In this document: piece by piece, positions 1 to 7,559 of the stretch
Layout of the letters: the number at the start of each line of letters is the position of its first letter
How positions within the stretch are numbered: position 1 is the first letter of the stretch
Assembly: GCF_003030345.1 (NCBI RefSeq)
Contig: NZ_CP028158.1
Coordinates: 6,324,001-6,388,000, forward strand
Direction: 5' to 3'
DNA: 64,000 bases
From: Plantactinospora sp. BC1
GTDB lineage: Bacteria; Actinomycetota; Actinomycetes; Mycobacteriales; Micromonosporaceae
The notes under the pieces: generated by a model
What the model was told of the DNA's origin: nothing
Seen by the model: the letters and a program-made list of their open reading frames with translations, nothing else
Databases searched by the model: none
Translations under genes and position numbers: made by a program

Positions 1-653
1 ATGAAGAGTTCGGGGTAGACCTGCCACACCTCCTCCTCGTTCGGGATGGGCAGGAAGAACCGGTCGAAGTACTCGTGGCAGAACACCTGGAACGTGGCCT
101 GCATCTTGGTGAAGGCCGCGATCAGGTACTGCTCCAGCTGCGCGGTCTGTAGGTTGCCCTGCGCCCGGGCCGCCAACGCGACCGGTCCGAGCGAGACGAG
201 CAGCACCCCGAGGTCGCGCATCGCCGCGAAGTTGAAGTTCTGCCCGACCACGTCGTAGCGGACGTTGATGGCGGTGACGCAGGCGGTGGCGTCCTGCGCG
301 AACCGCTGCTTGAGGCTCATCGAGAAGTCCTGGCTCTCGACGAACTCCAGCATGGCGTGCTCGGTGCAGCCCCGGACCTCGGCGACGGTCAGCGCGTCCA
401 TGTGGTTCTTGATCGCCTGCTCGGAGCGGCGGACCTCACTGATCATCAGCGTCACCGCCTGATCCAGGGTCAACCCGCCGCTCTTGGAGTCGTTGTAGAA
501 GGAGTACGCGGCATAGGCGAACTGTGCCACCTGGATGATCGTCCCCGGGTCCACCGCCTGCGCGGGACGCGGGGCGACCGGTACCGCCAGCCCGGTGGCC
601 GCCACCGCGGCGACCAGTCCCCGGGTCGCCACCTTCCTCAGCCTGGCCCTCAT
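1..653 (-). CDS. Secreted protein of unknown function (partial, C-terminus beyond window)
   Basis: This reading frame enters at the start codon and runs off the left window edge, so only about 217 N-terminal residues are visible. The N-terminus (MRARLRKVATRGLV) is a positively charged Sec signal peptide ending near a PAQA site, after which the chain is helical and without a recognised domain. It resembles the upstream neighbour in start (both MRARL), signal peptide and the first mature residues (repeated Phe/Ala, then SG-LT-Q), so the two look like tandem paralogues. I chose ATG at 653 over ATG at 656 because a GGAGGAG sequence sits 7 nt upstream and the paralogue also begins MRARL. The neighbour's stop overlaps the alternative ATG (TGATG), so translation is probably coupled. 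Function unknown. Confidence 0.75.
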   Translation of the reverse strand, partial: MRARLRKVATRGLVAAVAATGLAVPVAPRPAQAVDPGTIIQVAQFAYAAYSFYNDSKSGGLTLDQAVTLMISEVRRSEQAIKNHMDALTVAEVRGCTEHAMLEFVESQDFSMSLKQRFAQDATACVTAINVRYDVVGQNFNFAAMRDLGVLLVSLGPVALAARAQGNLQTAQLEQYLIAAFTKMQATFQVFCHEYFDRFFLPIPNEEEVWQVYPELF

Positions 654-655
654 CA

Positions 656-1432
656 TCAGACTCCTCCGTCGGTCATCCGTTGCAGCGTGTCTCTGGCCAG
701 CTCCCAGCTCGTACCGGCGCCGGCCGCGGCCTCGACCGTCGCCGTGGTCCACGGCCCCTCCCGCCACTCGCCGTTGACCTGGTAGTCCTGGAAGGTGCGC
801 GGGCCGTGCGGGGTCGAGCACTCGTACACCACGTGATAGATCGACGGATGCCAGTCCATGTCGCCCTCCCGGGAGACACACCTCGGCTTGAGCCGGTCGA
901 CGATCGCCTGCATCGCCGCCCGGTAGTTCGGCATGTAGGTGGCCGTACCGAGCCCGGCGGCGATCCGCGCCTCCAGTCCGACGGAATAGAGCGAATAGAT
1001 GGCGAAGCCGAGGTGATCGGCCTCGACCGGGGATTCGACGGCGTCGAAGACGCTCTTGGCCTGACGCGCGTGCAGGGCGACCTCCAGCGCGTAGTCCAGC
1101 AACGCGTCCTCGGTGAGCAGGGGCAGGGACGGGACCTCCAGGATCGCGTGCTCGGCCGCGCCGACCCACGGTGCCGCGGCGACCGCGTCCAGATGCGAGA
1201 GGATGGCGTCCTCGGCCTCGCCGACCGCCCCGACGAACTCCTGTAGCGCCTGGAAGATCTGCTGCTCGGTCAGTTCGCCGGAACGGGCGTCCAGGAACAG
1301 GCTGAAGGCGATCCGACCCACCTTCCGGATCTCGTCGATACCGACGGCCTGTGCCGGCGTGGCCGTACCGGGCAGGGTCACCACCACCGCCAGCGCCGCC
1401 ACGGCGATGCCGCGTAACAATCTGGCTCTCAC
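656..1432 (-). CDS. Secreted protein of unknown function, paralogue of its downstream neighbour
   Basis: The 258-residue product starts with a typical signal peptide (MRARLLRGIAVAALAVV, cleavage near ATPAQA) and continues as a mostly helical exported protein. No catalytic motif was recognised. Two cysteines in the C-terminal half could form a disulfide. GTG at 1432 is preferred to TTG at 1435 because GGAGGGAGA lies 6 nt upstream of the GTG, and because the downstream paralogue also starts with MRARL. The stop codon touches the next start, so the pair is a two-gene operon. The shared start and similar N-terminal mature region suggest a local gene duplication; this is inference from eye-level similarity only. 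Confidence 0.75.
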   Translation of the reverse strand: MRARLLRGIAVAALAVVVTLPGTATPAQAVGIDEIRKVGRIAFSLFLDARSGELTEQQIFQALQEFVGAVGEAEDAILSHLDAVAAAPWVGAAEHAILEVPSLPLLTEDALLDYALEVALHARQAKSVFDAVESPVEADHLGFAIYSLYSVGLEARIAAGLGTATYMPNYRAAMQAIVDRLKPRCVSREGDMDWHPSIYHVVYECSTPHGPRTFQDYQVNGEWREGPWTTATVEAAAGAGTSWELARDTLQRMTDGGV

Positions 1433-1772
1433 CAAGGTTCTCCCTCCGCTGTGGCCGCGACCGGGGCCAGACCCGTCGATGCGGCACTGATTCCGGAGTC
1501 ACCCTGCCAAGCACGACTGGACAACGACTGGACGCGACACCGAAGAGACCAGTACCTCTCCGGTCGCCTTCCGGAGAACCACGTCGGACGTTCGGCCGGA
1601 CGCCGATGACCGGACGATTCCGCTACGGTGTGCCGCACACTGATTCGTCGACCAGGACGGCACATTCTCTCCGCGTTCAGACCCAACCTGATCCGATCTT
1701 GATTGACGTCGATAGCATCGATGTCGCGGTGATCGCCGTGGTCCTGTCCTGCCGTTTCGTGGAGAGAGGAAC
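1433..1772. other. Divergent intergenic region
   Basis: These 340 bases separate the minus-strand secreted pair from a plus-strand membrane protein gene. They must hold both promoters. I see ribosome-binding sites at each edge (GGAGGGAGA read on the minus strand near 1440, GAGAGAGGAAC just before 1773) but no convincing -35/-10 pair, hairpin or small gene. Confidence 0.5.
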
Positions 1773-2537
1773 ATGGGGCGTATCAGGCTCCGCTTCGCTT
1801 CCGTCCGCTTCGCCCTCGGCGCCGCGCTGCTGTCGGTCAGCGCAGGAGTCGCCCGACTCGAAACCACCTCGTCCGCCGCGTCCTCGGCGCTCTTCGCGGC
1901 CGGCCTGATGACGCTGGCGACCGGGGTGGCCAGCATCGAGTCCCGGTCCGTCGTCGTGCACGACCGATGGGACTACGGGCGGATCCACAGGGCACTGGAA
2001 AAGGCGCCGGAGGATGCCGTCATCCGGATCCAGCAGACCTGGTTCCCCGAGGAGAACTTCGTCGCCGCACTCTGCAATCTCTACCTACAGCAGCACAAAC
2101 GGTTCGCCCTGCGGGTACTGCTGATGGACCCGGGCGAGGAACGGGATCCGCCGCCGGACCTGCTCGCCGCGCGGGTACGGCTGCGTGGCATCTCGGCCAC
2201 GGCGAGCGCGGAAAAGATCAGGTCCACGATGGCCGATCTGGTGCGGTTGAAGCAGATGGTGCACGACGACCAGAGCGGGCTGCCGGGATCAGGTCGACGG
2301 GCCGGTGAAGTCGATCTGGAGATCCGGCTCTACGATTTTCTGCCCTTCGGACCCATTTACCAGATCGGTGACGAGGTCATGTTCGTCGGCTTCTACGTGA
2401 ACCACGGGACATCGTCGGCCGGGCCGATGCTGGAGATCAGGAACAGCGGCCGTACCGCCCTGTGGCGCCAGTTCGCGCAGAATTTCGACTACGGCTGGCG
2501 GGCCTCGCAGGCGCGGCGCCACCATCCGGCACCGTGA
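1773..2537 (+). CDS. Membrane-anchored protein with PLD-like C-terminal domain
   Basis: This is a 254-residue protein. Two hydrophobic segments (about residues 10-26 and 34-53) form an N-terminal hairpin. The rest is predicted cytosolic. The C-terminal part carries a pattern (VDLEIRLYDFLPFGPIYQIG, then MFVGFYVNHGTS-GPML and a LW-F---FDYGW end) that I associate with phospholipase-D-fold domains lacking the catalytic HKD motif. That family assignment is tentative. Such domains often act as sensor or effector modules rather than lipases. The ATG is preceded by GAGAGAGGAA, a good ribosome-binding site. The gene stands alone between a divergent secreted pair and a GlxA-type regulator, so context gives no role. 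Confidence 0.7.
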   Translation: MGRIRLRFASVRFALGAALLSVSAGVARLETTSSAASSALFAAGLMTLATGVASIESRSVVVHDRWDYGRIHRALEKAPEDAVIRIQQTWFPEENFVAALCNLYLQQHKRFALRVLLMDPGEERDPPPDLLAARVRLRGISATASAEKIRSTMADLVRLKQMVHDDQSGLPGSGRRAGEVDLEIRLYDFLPFGPIYQIGDEVMFVGFYVNHGTSSAGPMLEIRNSGRTALWRQFAQNFDYGWRASQARRHHPAP

Positions 2538-2618
2538 ACCGGCCGCGTTTCGGCGGCGTCGTCCGGTAGGTGGTTCCGGTTCCCGGGGATCGTGGCCGGA
2601 TCTGTGGGCTGGCGGTCG

Positions 2619-2648
2619 TTGTCGGGCACCAGCCTGCCCGCCAATACT
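2619..2648 (+). promoter_or_regulatory. Leaderless-type promoter of the GlxA regulator
   Basis: A TTGTCG -35 (2619-2624) and AATACT -10 (2643-2648) are separated by 18 bp. The first base of the ATG at 2655 lies exactly 7 nt after the -10, where transcription would begin, and there is no Shine-Dalgarno before that ATG. Confidence 0.4.
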
Positions 2649-2654
2649 CGCCGC

Positions 2655-3674
2655 ATGAGCATTTCATCCGCCCGCGACGACGGTCATCGGGACGTGGTCG
2701 TCGCGGCCGGAGACGGTGCCGTGCTGTTGGACGTCGCCGGGCCGCTACAGGTCTTCGCGCTGGCCGGGAAGCTCGGTGCCGGCTACCGGGTCCGGCTGGC
2801 CTCCCCCGGAGGGCGGCCGGTGCAGACCCGGGAGGGTGTCCAGCTCGCCGCGCACACGGCCGTGGAGACGCTCGCCGGTCCGGTGCACATCCTGATGGTG
2901 GCGGGCTGCGACACCTCGCCGGCCGGCGGCGCGCAGGACCCGCTGGCCCGCGCGGTACGTCGTCTGCACGAGCACTGCGCGGTCGTGGCGTCGGTCTGCA
3001 TCGGCGCCTTCGTACTGGCCGAGGCGGGCCTGCTCGACGGCAGGCGGGCCACCACCCACTGGGCCTTCTGCCGCGAACTCGCCGAGCGGTACCCGGCGGT
3101 CACCGTCGAGTCCGACGGCATCTTCGTACGCGACGGCCGGGTCTTCACCGCCGCGGGCGTCACCGCCGGCATCGATCTCGCGCTGGCGCTGGTCGAACAG
3201 GACCACGGTCCCGCGCTCGCCCGTCGGGTCGCGCACTGGCTGGTGGTCTTCCTGCAACGGCCGGCCGGGCAGTCGCAGCTCTCGGTGCGCGGCCGGACCA
3301 GGCACTCGCGCCAGTCGGCGCTGCGGGTGGTGCTCGACGCGGTCGCCGAGCAGCCGGACGCGGACCACTCGCTGGACGCGATGGCCGCCCGTGCCTCGGT
3401 CAGCCCCCGCCACCTGTCGCGACTGTTCACCCAGGTGCTCGGCACCAGCCCCGGCCGGTACGTCCAGCAGATCCGGGTCGAGGCCGCCCAGCAACTCCTC
3501 GAAGCCGGCGACGACCCGGTCGAGGTGGTGGCCAAGCAGTGCGGCTTCCGCAGCGTCGAGACGATGCGGCGGGCCTTCCACAGTGTCCTCGGAACGTCCC
3601 CGACCGAATACCGCCAGCAGCTCCACCCGGGCCTCGGCCGACGGCCGCCCAGCTCGGCACCGCCGCTCGGCTGA
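2655..3674 (+). CDS. GlxA-family transcriptional regulator (DJ-1/PfpI domain plus AraC HTH)
   Basis: The 339-residue protein has an N-terminal DJ-1/PfpI-like amidotransferase-fold domain (about residues 12-180; ASVCIGAFVLAEAG is the elbow with the conserved Cys) and a C-terminal AraC/XylS double helix-turn-helix (about 225-325; LSRLFTQVLGTSPGRYVQQ and VAKQCGFRSVETMRRAF). In this family the DJ-1 domain is a ligand-sensing module, and the HTH pair usually activates neighbouring genes. The frame is open further upstream to 2592, but MSISSARDD at 2655 fits the family length and the promoter spacing. Immediately downstream and co-directional is a Tat-exported DJ-1 protein, its probable target. Family assignment is firm; the ligand is unknown. 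Confidence 0.9.
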   Translation: MSISSARDDGHRDVVVAAGDGAVLLDVAGPLQVFALAGKLGAGYRVRLASPGGRPVQTREGVQLAAHTAVETLAGPVHILMVAGCDTSPAGGAQDPLARAVRRLHEHCAVVASVCIGAFVLAEAGLLDGRRATTHWAFCRELAERYPAVTVESDGIFVRDGRVFTAAGVTAGIDLALALVEQDHGPALARRVAHWLVVFLQRPAGQSQLSVRGRTRHSRQSALRVVLDAVAEQPDADHSLDAMAARASVSPRHLSRLFTQVLGTSPGRYVQQIRVEAAQQLLEAGDDPVEVVAKQCGFRSVETMRRAFHSVLGTSPTEYRQQLHPGLGRRPPSSAPPLG

Positions 3675-3763
3675 CCGTTCCTTCCGAACGAGCACCCTCC
3701 TTCCGAACGACCACCCGACACCTTCCCCGAAGAAACCATCCGAGACAGGAGCGAGGTAGACCC

Positions 3764-4564
3764 ATGCCTGAAAACCCGAACCGGCGACAGATGCTGACCC
3801 TCGGCGCCGCACTGGCGGCGACCGGCCTCACGCTGGGCGCCGGACGACCGGCCGCCGCCGGGCAGCCCCGACCGGCCGGCGGCACCGAGGAGCCCCTCGA
3901 CATCGCGTTCCTGGTCTTCGACGGGATGGTGCCGCTCGACCTGATCGGCCCGCTGGGCGTGCTCGGTGCCACCATCCGCACGGGCGCGCGACCGGCCCGG
4001 CTGCACTTCGTCGGCCGCGACCTGGCGCCGATCCCCGGCGGTGACGGGCTGGCGTTCCTGCCCACCGCCACCTTCGACACGCTCCGCCGGCCGGATGTGC
4101 TGGTGGTCCCCGGACCCGGGCAGCCGAGCCGGCTGATGCAGGACCCCGGCATCCTGGACTACATCCGCGCGGTGCATCCGTTCACCCGGATCACGTTCGG
4201 GATCTGCACCGGGGTGCTGCTGATGGGCGCCGCCGGCATCCTGCGCGGTCGGGCGGCGACGACGTATTGGGCGTTCGCCGAGGAGCTGCCGCTGTGCGGT
4301 GCGCGGTTCAGGCGGCAACGCTGGGTCGTCGACGGCAGGATCGTGACCAGCGCCGGGATCTCCGCCGGCATGGATGCCGCGCTGGTGGTGGCGGCACGCC
4401 TGTGGGGTGAGCGGGCCGCCGGGATGGGGCAGGCGTTCCTGGAGTACGACCCCGAACCGCCGTTCGACTACGGCGACGTCGACAACCTGCCGGCCGAGGA
4501 CGAGGAGCTGCTCCGGCGTTCGTTCCTGCCGGAACGGGAGCGCGTCCGCGAGGTGCTCAGCTGA
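3764..4564 (+). CDS. Tat-exported DJ-1/PfpI family protein
   Basis: A 266-residue protein with a twin-arginine signal (NRRQMLTLGAALAATGL, then a GRPAAA cleavage region) followed by a complete DJ-1/PfpI domain (about residues 45-235). The nucleophile elbow GICTGVLLMGAAG supplies the conserved Cys, and RAATTYWAF matches isonitrile-hydratase-like members. The fold is glutamine-amidotransferase-like; most family members are hydratases, deglycases or proteases, and the substrate here cannot be read from sequence. Export of a DJ-1 domain is uncommon. GACAGGAGCGAGG precedes the ATG at 3764. It follows the GlxA regulator by 89 bp and shares its ancestral domain, suggesting a regulator-enzyme unit. 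Confidence 0.85.
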   Translation: MPENPNRRQMLTLGAALAATGLTLGAGRPAAAGQPRPAGGTEEPLDIAFLVFDGMVPLDLIGPLGVLGATIRTGARPARLHFVGRDLAPIPGGDGLAFLPTATFDTLRRPDVLVVPGPGQPSRLMQDPGILDYIRAVHPFTRITFGICTGVLLMGAAGILRGRAATTYWAFAEELPLCGARFRRQRWVVDGRIVTSAGISAGMDAALVVAARLWGERAAGMGQAFLEYDPEPPFDYGDVDNLPAEDEELLRRSFLPERERVREVLS

Positions 4565-4652
4565 TCGCCGCCCGGCTCGGCAGAGTACGTAGTGTGCCCG
4601 CCCTGCTACCCTCCGACCCGGGGAGGGCTACTGGACGCCGGGAAGTGAGAGC

Positions 4653-4727
4653 TTGAAGAACCAGGGCCAGATCGTGCTCGGCCTCTACGACCAGGTGACT
4701 CTCAATTATGGACGGTCGCCGCGATGA
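4653..4727 (+). CDS. Possible 24-residue upstream peptide coupled to the lipoprotein gene
   Basis: A TTG-initiated frame of 24 codons begins after GGGAAGTGAG and ends in a TGA that overlaps the lipoprotein ATG (ATGA). The peptide reads LKNQGQIVLGLYDQ and so on and resembles nothing I recognise. The stop-start overlap is the type used for translational coupling, so it may be a leader that licenses lipoprotein translation, or the remnant of a longer gene. It could also be chance. Confidence 0.3.
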   Translation: MKNQGQIVLGLYDQVTLNYGRSPR

Positions 4728-5224
4728 GGGTACGAGCCGCAGTCGTGGCGGTCTCCGCCGTGCTGGCGGTCCTCGCCGGCTGCGCAGGTCCCGGCGACAG
4801 GAAGGATCCCACGCTGCGGAGCCAGTCGAGAGCGGACGTCGAGGCGGCGACCCGCGCGCACCTCGGCGCCGCCACGGAGGCGATCGGCGAGGGCAGCTCG
4901 GATCCGGCGCCGTCGGTCGGACCGGCACCCTGTGACGGGTACCGCGACGACGCGGTCTTCCACGTCTCCGGGTTCAGCCACGTGACGCTGCCCGTCGAGC
5001 GCCATGCCCCGGTGCTGGAACGGCTCCGCGACGAGTGGACCGCAAAGGGGTACGAGCTGAAGAACCTCCGACTCCTGCCCGACGGCACGGGCGCCGAACT
5101 GGATTTCGTCAACCCCGCCGACGGTTTCCAGTTCTCCTGGACGACCTCCGGCGACCGGGTCTGGATCGCCCTCATCGTGCTGTCCCCATGCGTCCGCTCA
5201 CCGGACGGGAAGTACCCGGGCTGA
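4724..5224 (+). CDS. Secreted lipoprotein of unknown function
   Basis: The 166-residue product has a short signal peptide ending in a clean lipobox (LAVLAGC, Cys20), so it should be lipid-modified by Lgt and anchored on the outer face of the membrane. The mature part holds two further cysteines (PCDGY and SPCVRS) that may pair, and a central region (APVLERLRDEWTAKGYELKN) compatible with a small alpha/beta domain. No named family recognised. No Shine-Dalgarno is obvious in front of the ATG; instead a small upstream frame overlaps it by ATGA, so initiation may be coupled. Lone gene between the DJ-1 protein and the lectin-like gene. Confidence 0.75.
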   Translation: MRVRAAVVAVSAVLAVLAGCAGPGDRKDPTLRSQSRADVEAATRAHLGAATEAIGEGSSDPAPSVGPAPCDGYRDDAVFHVSGFSHVTLPVERHAPVLERLRDEWTAKGYELKNLRLLPDGTGAELDFVNPADGFQFSWTTSGDRVWIALIVLSPCVRSPDGKYPG

Positions 5225-5355
5225 CCGAGCTACCCGACTGACCGGCCGAAGCAGTGGGCCGCCATCCCCCTGCGACCACGAACGATCTGGTCCACCGGTC
5301 GCGTGTTGTGCCGGCAGGGCGGCGTGAGCCGGGCTGGCAGTGGTAGGAAGTCGGC

Positions 5356-6198
5356 ATGCCGTTGCGCCGCAGCCCCGCCCGTCCATCGTGGGCGGTCGTG
5401 CCCGGGTACCGCTTGTTCATCGCCTGCCTGGTGTCGGCGGCGATGCTGGCACCGACCGCGCCCGTCGCCGGACCGGCTTCCGCTGCGCCTCCCGCCGCGG
5501 ACGGGCGGGCGGCAGGCGTGGGGTACACGCCGGCGGACGTCGGCTTCGCCGAGGGACACGGGCTGGTCGACGGTGACCTCGCCCGCCGGCTCGACGGGAT
5601 GGTGGCCTACCTGCCCGGCAGGTCGCCGATGGTCCGGGTCGACCTGAACTGGTGGTACGTGCAGGAGTGTCGGACCTGCGGCCCGCTGTTCCTGTTCTCC
5701 TACCGGGACGCCTGCATCAGCAGCACCGATCCGGAGTGCAACTTCGGTGTGGTGGACCGGAACTTCACCGAGAAGGACATCCTGTTCCCGGATCTGCGTG
5801 CGGCACTGAGCGAGCATTGGCGGCCAGTACTGGAAAGTGGCCAGACCATGCGCCGGTGGGTCAGCATGCTCTCCGACGTGGTGGCCGGCTACCCGCACCG
5901 CTACCAGCTCTGGTTGCAGGACGACGGCAACCTCGTGCTGTACCAGCAGTACGGCCCGGCCTACTGGGCCACCGGTACCCGGGACGGCGTGGCGCTGGTG
6001 AACCGGCCCGACGGCAACCTCGTACTCCTGCGGGCCGACGGCAGCGTCGCCTGGTCGACCGGGACGAGCGGCAACGGTCCCGCCAGGCTGATCATGCAAC
6101 ACGATGGGAACCTGGTGCTCTATCGGGTCAGCGATGCCAGACCGATCTGGGCGAGCAACACGGTCCGGGCGCGGTCTCGTGTGCCGGCCGACGCGTGA
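5356..6198 (+). CDS. Secreted protein with C-terminal bulb-type (B-type) lectin repeats
   Basis: A 280-residue exported protein: long Sec signal peptide (cleavage near PASAAP, about residue 46), a central region of unknown fold with three Cys (QECRTCG and DACISS) and many aromatic residues, then a C-terminal bulb-type lectin domain (about 180-275). The domain shows three successive units built on DGNLVLY and W-T: QDDGNLVLYQQ, PDGNLVLLRA and QHDGNLVLYRV. The family signature is Q-D-N-V-Y, which in plant and bacteriocin homologues binds mannose. The first and third units keep it; the second is partial. TAGGAAG precedes the ATG. A role in binding cell-surface or environmental mannans is inference from the family. 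Confidence 0.85.
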   Translation: MPLRRSPARPSWAVVPGYRLFIACLVSAAMLAPTAPVAGPASAAPPAADGRAAGVGYTPADVGFAEGHGLVDGDLARRLDGMVAYLPGRSPMVRVDLNWWYVQECRTCGPLFLFSYRDACISSTDPECNFGVVDRNFTEKDILFPDLRAALSEHWRPVLESGQTMRRWVSMLSDVVAGYPHRYQLWLQDDGNLVLYQQYGPAYWATGTRDGVALVNRPDGNLVLLRADGSVAWSTGTSGNGPARLIMQHDGNLVLYRVSDARPIWASNTVRARSRVPADA

Positions 6199-6407
6199 TG
6201 GACGGACGCCGAGCACGAGTTCGGGAGGTCCGTCGCCGACTCGGGCAGGACGGTCCGCTGATCGTGCTCGACGACGACTGGACGCCCTCGGTGTGCACCG
6301 CCGTGCGCTACTACGAGCAGTTGCGCTCCTCGCTCGGAGTAAGGGCCGAGCGCAGCCGGCGAGCCGGGCGCGGTCCTGCGGACCGGGTCTCTCGGTCAAC
6401 TATCTAG
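6198..6407 (+). CDS. Possible small protein or gene remnant coupled to the lectin gene
   Basis: An ATG overlapping the lectin stop (TGATG) opens 69 codons. The first 45 residues look protein-like (LIVLDDDWTPSV, AVRYYEQLRSSLG). The last third is an arginine-rich translation of GC-rich hairpin DNA (perfect inverted repeats at 6331-6352 and 6371-6385). This looks like the start of a real gene cut off by a foreign or rearranged segment. No family recognised. Confidence 0.3.
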   Translation: MDGRRARVREVRRRLGQDGPLIVLDDDWTPSVCTAVRYYEQLRSSLGVRAERSRRAGRGPADRVSRSTI

Positions 6408-6526
6408 TTCCCGGCAGATAGATTCAGGCATACAGTACGAATGCCACTAAATTCGACACAAGAGCATCTTGTCTCCTGCGGGCCAATTACGAGGCGGGTG
6501 AGCCACTTCTGAAGTAGTGTTGATGT
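6408..6526. other. AT-richer junction upstream of the toxin-antitoxin pair
   Basis: The base composition drops visibly (for example TAGATTCAGG and ACTAAATTCG) compared with both sides. No gene is present. It contains the probable -10 of the antitoxin gene and marks the left side of a patch that looks acquired. Confidence 0.4.
6515..6520 (+). promoter_or_regulatory. -10 element of the toxin-antitoxin operon, leaderless spacing
   Basis: TAGTGT ends 7 nt before the GTG at 6527, the spacing at which the transcript would begin with the start codon. No Shine-Dalgarno is present before that GTG. No clear -35 was found. Confidence 0.35.
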
Positions 6527-6997
6527 GTGACTGCTGCTCCCCTGGAGTCGGTGCCCTTCTCCGAACTGTTGCGTCAGCCTGCGGAGACCACCGAGCGACT
6601 AACCCGGGCTCGCGCCGTGCGCCTACGCCGCCGCGACGCGGCCGATCTGATGCTGATGTCAGCCGACCGCGCCGAGGCCGAAGCCGAAGTCATCGATGTG
6701 ACCGCCAGGTTGCTCGCCAGCATCGCCCGCCGCGACCCCACTCTTGTTCGCGAGATGCTGCCTACCGCGCTGCCGTGGGTCCGATTTTTACCTGCCGCCG
6801 ATGCCGACGCGATGGCGGACGAATTCGTGGCCACCACCGAGGCCGCCGCAGCGATCGGCAACACTGCCGCAGTGTCACAGCTGCTGATCGAGTGGCGGCA
6901 TACCGCCGAGATCCACGCCGACCCTGACCTTCATCGAGCGCTGACCGAACAGCCGCTCTCCGACTTCGGGCCGGTACCTCGGCCGGACGAAGCGTGA
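6527..6997 (+). CDS. Antitoxin of a type II toxin-antitoxin pair (Phd-like N-terminus)
   Basis: A 156-residue protein. The N-terminal 60 residues (LLRQPAETTERLTRARAVRL then RRDAADLMLMSADRAEAEAE) follow the pattern of Phd/prevent-host-death-type antitoxins: a short strand-helix DNA-binding unit, then a helical neck. The remaining 100 residues are longer than in minimal Phd proteins and are helical. In such pairs the antitoxin binds and blocks the toxin and represses the operon. The toxin gene follows with a GTGA overlap. The GTG start has no Shine-Dalgarno but a -10 at leaderless spacing. The local base composition is lower in GC than the surroundings, consistent with horizontal transfer. Confidence 0.75.
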   Translation: MTAAPLESVPFSELLRQPAETTERLTRARAVRLRRRDAADLMLMSADRAEAEAEVIDVTARLLASIARRDPTLVREMLPTALPWVRFLPAADADAMADEFVATTEAAAAIGNTAAVSQLLIEWRHTAEIHADPDLHRALTEQPLSDFGPVPRPDEA

Positions 6998-7347
6998 GCG
7001 CAAAGCGCGGCGATCGAGCAGCGCCCCCTCCTCGCCCAAATGGCTACACCCTCCGCTTCGCGAGCAACGATGCGGCAAAGGGCTGGGAGGAGCTGTGCCG
7101 GCAAGCTGCCGCAAACACTCGCACCGCTTTCGATGCAATCGAAGTCGACCCCTGTCCCAGCCCGCCCACAAGCCGTCAACACCCACTCAAAGGCAGCCTG
7201 TCCACCGACACCTACGGAGGCAAGACGCTGCCCCAATGGCAGTATGAAGTCACTTCGGGCGGCCGGGTCTGGTACCTCGTGGACCACGAGGCCCGGACCT
7301 GTTGGATCAAATACGCAGGCACCGGCCACCCGAGAGCAACGGATTGA
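6994..7347 (+). CDS. RelE/ParE-like toxin of a type II toxin-antitoxin pair
   Basis: The 117-residue basic protein carries the core pattern of an actinobacterial RelE/ParE-like family: LRFASNDAAKGWEELC, then HPLKGSL, WQYEVTSGGRVWYLVD and a TCWIKYAGTGHP end. In the wider family the product is an mRNA interferase or gyrase poison; which applies here cannot be told. Its GTG start overlaps the antitoxin stop (GTGA), giving coupled translation with the antitoxin made first, as usual. A strong hairpin follows 66 nt downstream. The pair sits directly beside a truncated transporter gene, suggesting it arrived by insertion or recombination. Confidence 0.75.
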   Translation: MSAKRGDRAAPPPRPNGYTLRFASNDAAKGWEELCRQAAANTRTAFDAIEVDPCPSPPTSRQHPLKGSLSTDTYGGKTLPQWQYEVTSGGRVWYLVDHEARTCWIKYAGTGHPRATD

Positions 7348-7413
7348 CACCAAGGCCGTCAACCGTCCGATCACGCTACGGCTCCAGCCCGGGTCCGACC
7401 GACGGCAAGATCA

Positions 7414-7448
7414 GCCGCAGCCCGTATGGCTACCCGACGGGCTGCGGC
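7414..7448 (+). terminator. Hairpin downstream of the toxin gene
   Basis: A perfect 12-bp inverted repeat (GCCGCAGCCCGT / ACGGGCTGCGGC) with an 11-nt loop follows the toxin stop. There is no T-tract, which is normal for actinomycete terminators. Confidence 0.6.
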
Positions 7449-7530
7449 GCTGGCCGCGTCCGCCCTGCTCAGCCTGCCATCTTGTCCGGATGTTGCTATG
7501 CATGAGCTGGCCACCGTGATTTGGGATCCT

Positions 7531-7552
7531 CACCCGGTTTGAAGACCGGGTG
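7531..7552. repeat. Short perfect inverted repeat at the edge of the truncated MFS gene
   Basis: CACCCGGT and ACCGGGTG flank a 6-nt loop. It lies right at the point where the transporter sequence starts to be recognisable, so it may mark a junction or be a second terminator. Confidence 0.35.
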
Positions 7553-7559
7553 CAGGTAC

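Noticed and set aside
2570-3763. An N-terminal extension of the DJ-1 protein frame through the GlxA gene
   Set aside because: The upstream part is an out-of-frame reading of the GlxA gene; a ribosome-binding site and a Tat signal define the start at 3764.
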